DNA of 43,600 nucleotides from Streptomyces melanogenes (GTDB lineage Bacteria > Actinomycetota > Actinomycetes > Streptomycetales > Streptomycetaceae): positions 1 through 43,600 of the forward strand of contig NZ_BMTS01000043.1 of NCBI RefSeq assembly GCF_014649795.1, written 5' to 3'. Shown one piece after another: positions 32,033 to 38,723 of the stretch. The position numbers and the translations under genes were made by a program. The notes below the pieces were generated by a model that saw only the letters and a list, made by a program, of their open reading frames with translations, did not search any database and was not told where the DNA came from. The stretch's first letter is position 1. Every line of letters begins with the position of its first letter.

Positions 32033-32875
32033 TCAGGCGCGGCGGCCGGTGAAGATGCCCCAGCGCAGATGCCCTCGGTGGGCCGCGTCCACCCACAGCG
32101 GCAGATTGGCGAGCAGACCGTCGACGTACGCCGGGCTGATGATCTGGCGCAGTTCGTGCTTCCGTCGGCTGGTCTCGGCGGTGAGGCGTTCGTAGTGGGT
32201 GAGGATCTCGCCGCTGCGGTCGTCGAAGTCGGTGCGGGTCAGGCCGAGTCCGGCGAGCGTCTGGCGGTACAGGTTCGGGGTGGCCAGGGCGTCCACGCCC
32301 AGGCGGGACACGGCGGGGCGCAGGGTGCGGACGGGGACGTCCTCGGCGGCCATCAGATCGGTGAAGACGAGAGCCCCTTCCGGCTTGAGGACGCGTACGG
32401 CTTCGCTGAGCAGCCGGGTGCGGTCGCCGCTGTGGCAGAACGCCTCCTGGGACCAGACGACGTCGAAGCGGCGGTCCGGGAAGGGGATGTCGTGGAAGGA
32501 CCCCGTGACGACCTCGATCCGGTCGCCGAGACCGCGCTCGGCGTTCGTGGCGCGGTGGCGCGCGTTCTGGGACTCGCTGAGGTTGAGGGCGACGACGCGG
32601 CACCCGAAGCGTTCGGCCAGATAGCGGGTGGCGCCGCCGTAGCCCGATCCGAGGTCCAGCACCGTGCTGTCCGCGGTGAGCAGGCCGCTCACCTTGTCCG
32701 CGGCCAGCTCGACCGTGCGGCGCGAGGCCGTCGCGATCGACTCCTCGTCATGGGTGTAGATCCCGGTGTGGATGTCCTCGCCGCCCCACACGGCGTCGTA
32801 GAACGCGTCGACGTCGGCGGTGTCGTAGTAGCTGCGGGTCGCCTGCTCGGAACTCGATGCGCGGTCGTACGGCAT
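32033..32875 (-). CDS. SAM-dependent methyltransferase (sarcosine/dimethylglycine methyltransferase-like)
   Basis: A 280-residue class I methyltransferase. The SAM site is VLDLGSGYGGATRYLAERFG, followed by VVALNLSESQNARHRATNA, GSFHDIPFPDRRFDVVWSQE and VLKPEGALVFTDLM. The N-terminal YDTADVDAFYDAVWGGEDIH, then TGIY, is characteristic of sarcosine/dimethylglycine N-methyltransferases, which make glycine betaine; other methyl acceptors are possible in this subfamily. An AAGGAG site lies 8 nt before the ATG at 32875, which decides the start. It converges on LysR with 3 bp between stops. No partner methyltransferase is adjacent. Confidence 0.87.
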   Translation of the reverse strand: MPYDRASSSEQATRSYYDTADVDAFYDAVWGGEDIHTGIYTHDEESIATASRRTVELAADKVSGLLTADSTVLDLGSGYGGATRYLAERFGCRVVALNLSESQNARHRATNAERGLGDRIEVVTGSFHDIPFPDRRFDVVWSQEAFCHSGDRTRLLSEAVRVLKPEGALVFTDLMAAEDVPVRTLRPAVSRLGVDALATPNLYRQTLAGLGLTRTDFDDRSGEILTHYERLTAETSRRKHELRQIISPAYVDGLLANLPLWVDAAHRGHLRWGIFTGRRA

Positions 32876-33090
32876 GGGTGGTGCTCCTTGTGCCAGGTGC
32901 CGGTGCGGTCGGTGCTGCTCGGAGACCACCTCAACGTACTCACCGCCGCCGTCACAGAGCGCGAACAAGCCAACCGGTGGCGTAGTCGTGGCGCGGGATC
33001 CGAAACGAATGCGCCGCCACCGATGAGTTCCCCACTCTCCCGCCGTCTTACTGGAGCAGACTGCAACCGCGACGTATCCGGGAGGACATC

Positions 33091-33702
33091 ATGAGGAAGA
33101 TCACGGCGGGTGTTTTCATCTCGCTCGACGGCGTCGTGGAGGCGCCCGACCAGTGGCACTTCCCGTACTTCAACGACGAGATGGGCGCGGCGGTCGGCGC
33201 GATGCTCGCCGATGCCGACACCGTGCTGTTCGGCCGCAAGACCTACGACGGCTTCGCCGGGGCGTGGCCGGAGCGCGAGGCGGCGGGCGGCGAGGACGCG
33301 GGCTTCGCCAAGATGCTCGGCGACGCACGCAAGATCGTCGCGTCGAGCCGGAAGCTGGACTTCACCTGGCGGAACTCCGAGCAGCTTCAGGGCGACCTCG
33401 TCGACGCCGTCACCGCCCTGAAGAACGAGCCGGGCGGCGACATCGCCCTCAGCGGCTCGATCTCGATCATCCGCCAGCTCCTGGCGGCCGGACTCCTGGA
33501 CGAGCTGCACCTGCTGGTGCACCCCCTCGCCGTACGCAAGGGCCTGCGCCTGTTCGACGAGGGCGAGCCGTCGATCCCGCTGAGGCTGATCTCTTCGGAG
33601 GCGTTCCAGACGGGCGTACTGAACCTGGTCTACGGCCCGGCCGAGCAGAAGGCGGAGGGCACGTACGAGGACGCGAAGGCCCACATGCCGCCGACCGAGT
33701 AG
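33091..33702 (+). CDS. Dihydrofolate reductase / RibD C-terminal domain family protein
   Basis: A 203-residue protein of the RibD-C fold: MRKITAGVFISLDGVVEAPD, LADADTVLFGRKTYDGFAGA, then GDIALSGSISIIRQLLAAGL and LHLLVHPLAVRKGLRLFDEG. These NADPH-dependent reductase-like proteins are common in actinomycetes; most have no proven substrate and are not true DHFRs. The start is supported by GGGAGGA 4-5 nt upstream of the ATG. Confidence 0.88.
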   Translation: MRKITAGVFISLDGVVEAPDQWHFPYFNDEMGAAVGAMLADADTVLFGRKTYDGFAGAWPEREAAGGEDAGFAKMLGDARKIVASSRKLDFTWRNSEQLQGDLVDAVTALKNEPGGDIALSGSISIIRQLLAAGLLDELHLLVHPLAVRKGLRLFDEGEPSIPLRLISSEAFQTGVLNLVYGPAEQKAEGTYEDAKAHMPPTE

Positions 33703-33752
33703 TAGTGATGCCGGGGCCGTGCCGCCCGGTGACGTTCCGGTCCGCAGGCCCT

Positions 33753-34556
33753 CTAGAGCGGGGGCACCAGCTTGAAGTAGCGGTCGAGGAGTGAGGCGTC
33801 GCCGCGGACTTCCAGGGTGTCCAGGGGGATGCGGTGCCAGAGGAACAGCATCAGGTCCGAGGCCGTGGCGGTCAGTTCGACGTCGCAGCAGCCGCTGCCC
33901 GCGTTGAGCAGGACCTCGTCGGGGTCGGTCTGCACGATCCAGATGAGGGAGCCGTCAGACTGCCTGAAGCGGATCCGCTCGCCCGCTCCGGGCGGCGCCT
34001 TGCGCCAGGCTCGGCGGGCGGGGGCCATCACTTCGAAGGTGTGGGTGACGGCGTCCATGGCCAGCTGCCTGTCCATCGGCCCGGGAGCGCCGATGGAGTT
34101 CTCCGCGTCCCAGCGGTGCACGGCCGCCTCGATGGTCTGCATCCGCTGCCAGAACCCGACGGACTGCTCCCGCGACCAGGTCCACACCTGCTCGGCCGGA
34201 TCGCGGGTGGCCAGCAGGTTCCCCAGCGCGGTGGCCCCTTCCCCGAACCAGTCAATGAGGTCCGGCGGAAGTGGTCCGCGGTGCGGGGTGTTCTCCGGGT
34301 GCGGCCAATTCGCGCGTACGGGGGGAAGGTTCAGGTAGGAGGGGTCGACTGGTTCCGGCTGCTGCTGGTGCCTCTCGGCGATTACCGCGGTCACGTAGCG
34401 GTGCACCGAGCCCAGGTGGAACGTCAGGTCGGCCATCGACCAGCCGGGGCAGGAGGGCACCAAGGCCACCCGGTCGTTCCCCGCTTCCAGCGACGCCGTA
34501 CGGATCGCGGCGTCGAACGCCTCGATCTCGCGGCGGAACTGCGCAACGTAGTCCAT
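33753..34556 (-). CDS. Maleylpyruvate isomerase family mycothiol-dependent enzyme
   Basis: A 267-residue DinB/MDMPI-fold protein. The N-terminal domain has a CPGWSMADLTFHLGSVHRYV segment and the helix QTIEAAVHRWDAENSIG, giving the His ligands of the metal site. The C-terminal half (IRFRQSDGSLIWIVQTDPDE, TASDLMLFLWHRIPLDTLEV) is the sterol-carrier-like domain that accompanies it. Enzymes of this family use mycothiol, the actinobacterial thiol, for isomerisation or transfer to electrophiles. The substrate is unknown. The ATG at 34556 gives the family's usual MDYVAQFRREIEAF start. Confidence 0.87.
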   Translation of the reverse strand: MDYVAQFRREIEAFDAAIRTASLEAGNDRVALVPSCPGWSMADLTFHLGSVHRYVTAVIAERHQQQPEPVDPSYLNLPPVRANWPHPENTPHRGPLPPDLIDWFGEGATALGNLLATRDPAEQVWTWSREQSVGFWQRMQTIEAAVHRWDAENSIGAPGPMDRQLAMDAVTHTFEVMAPARRAWRKAPPGAGERIRFRQSDGSLIWIVQTDPDEVLLNAGSGCCDVELTATASDLMLFLWHRIPLDTLEVRGDASLLDRYFKLVPPL

Positions 34557-34613
34557 GGCCCATAGTCTTGCGCCTCTCCCCACGGGCACAACCACGCGTC
34601 GGACGCGCCCTGT

Positions 34614-34976
34614 TCACGGATGGGCTGAGGGCGGCGCCCAGGCCGCCTCGGCTGCTCGCGCGGTGGCGTAGGTGGGGAACACCCGGTCGAGGCCGACGAT
34701 GTGGATGATGCGGCTGACGCGGGCGGGGACGGCCGCCAGGGCGATGCCCGCCCGGGCCGCGAGGGCGTGGTTGCGGGCGGCGAGCAGGACCGTGATGCCG
34801 CTGGAGTCGCAGACGGTGATGCCGCTCAGGTCGATGACCAGTTGCTGGCCCGCCCCGAGCGCCAGGCCGGGCAGGAGCGCGCGTACGTCGGGGGCGCTGG
34901 CGTGGTCGAGTTCCCCGGCCAGTTCGATGACGGGCCCGGCGGGGGTGGTGCGGGTGCGGACGGTCAGCTCGGTCAC
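34614..34976 (-). CDS. STAS-domain anti-sigma factor antagonist (RsbV/SpoIIAA type)
   Basis: A 120-residue single STAS domain: VIELAGELDHASAPDVRALL, QQLVIDLSGITVCDSSGITV and a C-terminal helix. The phosphorylatable Ser is in CDSSGIT (58 or 59). In the partner-switch scheme the unphosphorylated protein binds an RsbW-type anti-sigma kinase and frees a sigma factor; the neighbouring PP2C phosphatase would dephosphorylate it. The GTG start overlaps the phosphatase stop (GTGA). No RsbW or sigma gene lies in this window. Confidence 0.9.
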   Translation of the reverse strand: MTELTVRTRTTPAGPVIELAGELDHASAPDVRALLPGLALGAGQQLVIDLSGITVCDSSGITVLLAARNHALAARAGIALAAVPARVSRIIHIVGLDRVFPTYATARAAEAAWAPPSAHP

Positions 34977-36241
34977 TGCTGCTCTTCACTGGGGGGTCGG
35001 GGCACGCTGATGGCGAGGACGGCCGTGTCGTCGTCCACTCCGGTGCCGAAGGTGTCGAGCAGGTCGCGGACCGCGGCGACGGTGTGGGCGGCGGTCGTCG
35101 GACCCAGGGCCCGGACGAAGTCGAGGAGCGCCTCGTCCCCGTAGCGGTCGCCGTCGCCGAGCTGCGCGGTGTGGGCTTCGGTGAGTCCGTCGGTGTGGAG
35201 CAGCAGGGTGTCGCCGGGGTCCAGACGGACGGTCGTGGTGGCGATGTGCGCGTCGGGCAGGACGCCGATCAGCTGCCCTCCGGGCGTGGGCAGGAAGTCG
35301 GCGCTGCCGTCGGCTCGTATCAACAGGGCCGGCGGGTGGCCGCCGCTGGCCAGGGTGATACGGAAGCCGTCCCGGTCGGCGTCGGGGGTGAGCAGCCCGA
35401 AGACGACGGTGCAGAACCGCGGGTCGGTGCCGTTGTACTCGTGGTTGAGGACCGTGTTGAGGTTGCTCAGGACGGCGGCCGGGTCGGGGTCGTACACGGC
35501 GGCGGCGCGCAGGGTGTAGCGGGCGAGCGACGTGATGGCCGCGGCGGTGGCGCCCTTGCCGCACACGTCGCCCAGGAACAGCCCCCACGTACCGTCGGTG
35601 AGGGGGAAGAGGTCGTAGAAGTCGCCGCCGACCTTGTCCGCGGAGGCGATGTGGTAGTGCGCGGCGACGTTCAGACCGGGCACGCTCACCAGAGCCGGGG
35701 GCAGCAAGGTCTGCTGCAGGGTGGCGTTGAGGCGTTTGAGTTCCTCGCGTTCGCGCTCCGCCTCCCGGCGGGCGCGCAGCAGCTCGGTCTCGTACGCGCG
35801 GCGGTCGCGGGCGTCGAAGACGGTGGTACGGATGAGCAGCGGCTGCCCGTCGCCGCCCGTCTTGACCGTCGAGGTCACCAGCACCGGCAGTCGGCTGCCG
35901 TCGGCCGCCTTGAGCTCCAGGGCGATCCCGCTGACCTCGCCCTGCATGCGCAGCAGGGGAGCGAAGTGGGTCTCGTGGTAGAGGCGGCCGCCGGCCGTGA
36001 GTAGGTCGGAGAACGTCCTGCGGCCCACCACGTCGCCGCGGGCGTGGCCCAGCCAGTCCAGCAGCGTCGTGTTGATCTTCGCGATCGTGCCATCCAGGAG
36101 GGTGGACAGATAGCCGCACGGCGCATGCTCGTACAGGTCCTCGGCACTGTCCTCCAGCAGGGCCGCGAACGCGGCGTCGTCACCCGGCTGCTTCCCGGGT
36201 GCCCGGTCCCCGCCGCTGTCGCCGCCGTCGGCCGGGCACAT
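34973..36241 (-). CDS. PAS-domain PP2C/SpoIIE-type phosphatase (RsbP-like)
   Basis: A 422-residue phosphatase. A PAS domain (about 37-147: LYEHAPCGYLSTLLDGTIAK, WLGHARGDVVGRRTFSDLLT) is followed by a charged coiled coil (about 148-178, rich in RRE and ERE) and a SpoIIE/RsbU-type PP2C domain (about 190-415). The metal-binding Asp residues are in KVGGDFYDLF, FLGDVCGKG, LLLHTDGLTEA and GVDDDTAV. PAS-coil-PP2C is the architecture of RsbP, the energy-stress phosphatase of Bacillus. Its ATG overlaps the upstream hydrolase stop (TGATG), and its stop overlaps the STAS start. Confidence 0.92.
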   Translation of the reverse strand: MCPADGGDSGGDRAPGKQPGDDAAFAALLEDSAEDLYEHAPCGYLSTLLDGTIAKINTTLLDWLGHARGDVVGRRTFSDLLTAGGRLYHETHFAPLLRMQGEVSGIALELKAADGSRLPVLVTSTVKTGGDGQPLLIRTTVFDARDRRAYETELLRARREAEREREELKRLNATLQQTLLPPALVSVPGLNVAAHYHIASADKVGGDFYDLFPLTDGTWGLFLGDVCGKGATAAAITSLARYTLRAAAVYDPDPAAVLSNLNTVLNHEYNGTDPRFCTVVFGLLTPDADRDGFRITLASGGHPPALLIRADGSADFLPTPGGQLIGVLPDAHIATTTVRLDPGDTLLLHTDGLTEAHTAQLGDGDRYGDEALLDFVRALGPTTAAHTVAAVRDLLDTFGTGVDDDTAVLAISVPRPPSEEQQ

Positions 36242-37050
36242 CAGTGGCCCGCTCGCGCGAAGTCGGCGATCGCGGCAGCCGTCTCCTCGGGGGCGGCGAG
36301 CTGCGGGCAGTGCCCGGTCGCGTTCAGCGTGACCAGCCGGCTGCCGGGAATCCGCGCCTGGACGAAGGCTCCGACCTCCGGGGGCGCGATCGCGTCGCTT
36401 GAGCACTGCGCGACCAGGGTGGGCACGGTGACCTCGGCCAGGTCCTCGCGGTTGTCGGACAGGAACGTCACCCGGGCGAAGACGCGGGCGATGTCGGGAT
36501 CGGTGCGGCAGAAGCTGTTGGTCAGCTCCTCGCCGAGTTCCGGGCGCTCCGGATTGCCCATGATCACCGGCGCCATGGCACCCGACCAGCCCAGGTAGTT
36601 CGCGTCCAGCGACTCCAGCAGCTCATCGATGTCCTCGGCGCTGAACCCGCCCCGGTAGCCCGTCGCGGGATCGTCGACGAAGCACGGCGACGGGGCGAGC
36701 AGGACCAGCCCGGCGAACGCCTCCGGCTTCCGCGCCGCCGCCAGCACGCCCATCATCGCGCTCACCGAGTGCCCCACGAACGTCACCGGCCCGAGCGCCA
36801 GCTCATGGCAGATCTCCAGGACGTCCTCGGTATACCCCTCCAGTGAGGAGTAGCGCTCCCGGCTCCACGCCGACAGGTCCGAACGCCCGGCTCCCACATG
36901 GTCGAAGAGCACCACGGTGAAGTCCTGCTCAAGCAGCGGTACCACCAGCCGCCACATGTTTTGGTCGCACCCGAACCCGTGCGCCAGCATCACCACCGGC
37001 CCTCCGTCCCGGCCGGTCACCGTCACATGATTCCTGCCGCGCACGGTCAT
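36241..37050 (-). CDS. RsbQ-like alpha/beta hydrolase (stress-sensing)
   Basis: A 269-residue alpha/beta hydrolase matching RsbQ in length and triad: Ser95 in FVGHSVSAMMG, Asp219 in CSSDAIAPPEVG, His247 in ATGHCPQLAAP. The N-terminal VMLAHGFGCDQNMWRLVVP and LFDHVGAGRSDLSAW are also RsbQ/KAI2-like. In Bacillus, RsbQ is required with the PAS-PP2C protein RsbP for energy-stress signalling; the family also includes plant karrikin and strigolactone receptors. Coupling with an RsbP-like gene (TGATG overlap) makes this role very likely here. The ATG at 37050 is chosen; in-frame starts at 37059 and 37077 add only a few residues. Confidence 0.9.
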   Translation of the reverse strand: MTVRGRNHVTVTGRDGGPVVMLAHGFGCDQNMWRLVVPLLEQDFTVVLFDHVGAGRSDLSAWSRERYSSLEGYTEDVLEICHELALGPVTFVGHSVSAMMGVLAAARKPEAFAGLVLLAPSPCFVDDPATGYRGGFSAEDIDELLESLDANYLGWSGAMAPVIMGNPERPELGEELTNSFCRTDPDIARVFARVTFLSDNREDLAEVTVPTLVAQCSSDAIAPPEVGAFVQARIPGSRLVTLNATGHCPQLAAPEETAAAIADFARAGH

Positions 37051-37188
37051 ACGGCACATCCTCGCAGACTGGCCCACGGCCTCGGAGCAGGTCGCTCCGG
37101 TCAGGGTCCGGTGGCGCCGCCGTGGGCCCCGTCGACGTTCGCGGAGCCCGGACCGGCCTGCCCGCTGCTCGGCCGGCGCCTCGGCGGC

Positions 37189-38178
37189 TCAGTTGTCGAC
37201 GAAGGTGAGGCTGGTGGAGTCGTAGCGGGTGCCGGCGATCTGCTCGGACGGGGCGGCGGCCTCGATGGCGGCGAGGTCCTGCGGGGACAGCTCGACGGTC
37301 AGGGCCGCGAGGTTCTCCTCCAGGTAGCGCTGGCGGCGGGTGCCGGGGATCGGCACCACGTCCTGGCCCCGGTGCTGCACCCAGGCCAGGGCGAGCTGCC
37401 CGGCGGTGACGCCCTTCGCCGTGGCCAGTTCGTTGAGCTTCGCCACGATCGCCAGGTTGCGTTCGAGGTTGCCGTCGGCGAAGCGCGGCTGGCTGCGCCG
37501 TATGTCGGTGGCCTCCAGCTTGTCGACCGAGCTGTACTGGCCGGTCAGGAAGCCGCGGCCGAGCGGGGAGAACGGGACGAGGCCGATGCCGAGTTCACGG
37601 CAGACCGGGGCGATCTCCGCCTCCAGGTCGCGGGTCCACAGCGACCACTCGCTCTGCAGCGCCGCGATGGGGTGCACCGCGTGCGCCCGCCGGATGGTCT
37701 GGGCACTGGCCTCGGACAGCCCGAGGTGGCGCACCTTCCCCTCCCGTACGAGCTCGGCCATCGCGCCGACGGTCTCCTCGATCGGCACGGACGGGTCGAC
37801 CCGGTGCTGGTAGTAGAGGTCGATGTGGTCGACCCCGAGGCGCCGCAGCGACGCCTCGCACGCCTGCCGTACGTAGGCGGCGTCCCCGCGGATGAGGGTG
37901 GGCTCGCCCAGGCTGTTGGCGAAGCCGAACTTGGTGGCCAGCACCACCTCGTCGCGGGGACGCCCGGCGATGGCCCGGCCGATCAACTCCTCGTTGTGGC
38001 CGGAGCCGTAGTAGTCGGAGGTGTCCAGCAGGGTCACGCCGAGGTCGAGGGCGTGGTGCAGGGTGGCGATGGACTGGGTGTCGTCCGTGGTGCCGTAGCC
38101 GTGGCTCATGCCCATGCACCCCAGGCCCTGCGCCGAAACCGCCAGGCTGCCCAGGTAACGGGTGGGAACGGTGGTCAT
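37189..38178 (-). CDS. Aldo/keto reductase
   Basis: A 329-residue AKR with the usual (beta/alpha)8 motifs: LGCMGMSHGYG, GVTLLDTSDYYGSGHNEELI (catalytic Asp and Tyr), VVLATKFGF (Lys), DLYYQHRVDPSVPIEET (His), and an NADPH-binding end (VVPIPGTRRQRYLEENLAAL). It resembles the AKR13-type reductases widespread in actinomycetes, which reduce aldehydes, methylglyoxal or quinones. An AGGAGG ribosome binding site lies 6 nt upstream of the ATG. It is transcribed from the MerR-type promoter at 38215-38245, suggesting induction by electrophile or aldehyde stress. Confidence 0.94.
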   Translation of the reverse strand: MTTVPTRYLGSLAVSAQGLGCMGMSHGYGTTDDTQSIATLHHALDLGVTLLDTSDYYGSGHNEELIGRAIAGRPRDEVVLATKFGFANSLGEPTLIRGDAAYVRQACEASLRRLGVDHIDLYYQHRVDPSVPIEETVGAMAELVREGKVRHLGLSEASAQTIRRAHAVHPIAALQSEWSLWTRDLEAEIAPVCRELGIGLVPFSPLGRGFLTGQYSSVDKLEATDIRRSQPRFADGNLERNLAIVAKLNELATAKGVTAGQLALAWVQHRGQDVVPIPGTRRQRYLEENLAALTVELSPQDLAAIEAAAPSEQIAGTRYDSTSLTFVDN

Positions 38179-38214
38179 GTTGCTGCCTCCTGAACTCGAA
38201 ACGATCTGTTCAGG

Positions 38215-38245
38215 ACGCTAGGTGCTGGAGTGCACTCCAAGTCAA
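38215..38245 (-). promoter_or_regulatory. MerR-type promoter of the aldo/keto reductase gene
   Basis: Read on the minus strand: -35 TTGACT (38240-38245), a 19-bp spacer, -10 TAGCGT (38215-38220). The spacer contains the perfect palindrome TGGAGTGCACTCCA (38226-38239). An overlong 19-bp spacer with a centred palindrome is the hallmark of MerR-family activator promoters, where the protein untwists DNA. No merR-like gene lies in this window. Confidence 0.82.
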
Positions 38246-38296
38246 CCGGGTTCGGACGCATGGGGTTTGTCGTGCGGCGGATCGGGTCCGCCCGCC

Positions 38297-38315
38297 TCGT
38301 CCGACGATCGGACGA
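38297..38315. promoter_or_regulatory. 19-bp palindrome TCGTCCGA-CGA-TCGGACGA
   Basis: A perfect 8-bp inverted repeat with a 3-bp spacer, about 40-60 bp upstream of the small secreted protein's candidate start and 119 bp from the aldo/keto reductase start. It looks like a dimeric repressor site; the regulator is unknown. Confidence 0.5.
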
Positions 38316-38354
38316 AGCGCTCCGCTCGTGTCGCCTGCCGCCGAGTGTCGTTGT

Positions 38355-38696
38355 GTGAGTGAAGCACTTCCGCTTCGTCGTCCGTTGTCCAACAGGGGAT
38401 CAATAATACGTCTTATCCGTCCGTTCGCCGTCGCTCTCGTCGGGCTGAGCTTCGCCCTGACCGTCCCCGCGAAGGGCCCGTTCACGTTCCAGAGGGGGGG
38501 CCGGCCGTACTTCGTGGAGAACCTGCCGGACGGCAAGTGCTTCACGATGTCCCAGGCGGCGTCCAGCCCCCACAACGGGACGGGCTCGGCGGCGACCGTC
38601 TTCGCCGGCAAGCAGTGCAAGGGCAAGGCCACGAAGATCGCCGCCGGCCAGCAGGGTCCGAAGGGGCTGCGCTTCTCCAGCGTCCGGTTCGGCTGA
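38355..38696 (+). CDS. Small secreted protein of unknown function
   Basis: About 113 residues. A signal peptide is visible (RLIRPFAVALVGLSFALTVP, likely cleavage after PAKG or nearby). It leads to a small domain with FTFQRGGRPYFVENLPDGKC, then CFTMSQAASSPHNGTGSAAT and VFAGKQCKGKATKIAAGQQG, ending LRFSSVRFG. Two cysteines could form a disulfide. The start is uncertain: GTG at 38355 is in frame, but a better ribosome binding site (AGGGGA, 38394-38399) lies closer to the signal peptide, where only rare start codons occur. Not recognised as a known family. Confidence 0.6.
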   Translation: MSEALPLRRPLSNRGSIIRLIRPFAVALVGLSFALTVPAKGPFTFQRGGRPYFVENLPDGKCFTMSQAASSPHNGTGSAATVFAGKQCKGKATKIAAGQQGPKGLRFSSVRFG

Positions 38697-38723
38697 CGGC
38701 GAGGGGCCGGACAGGCCGGCCTG

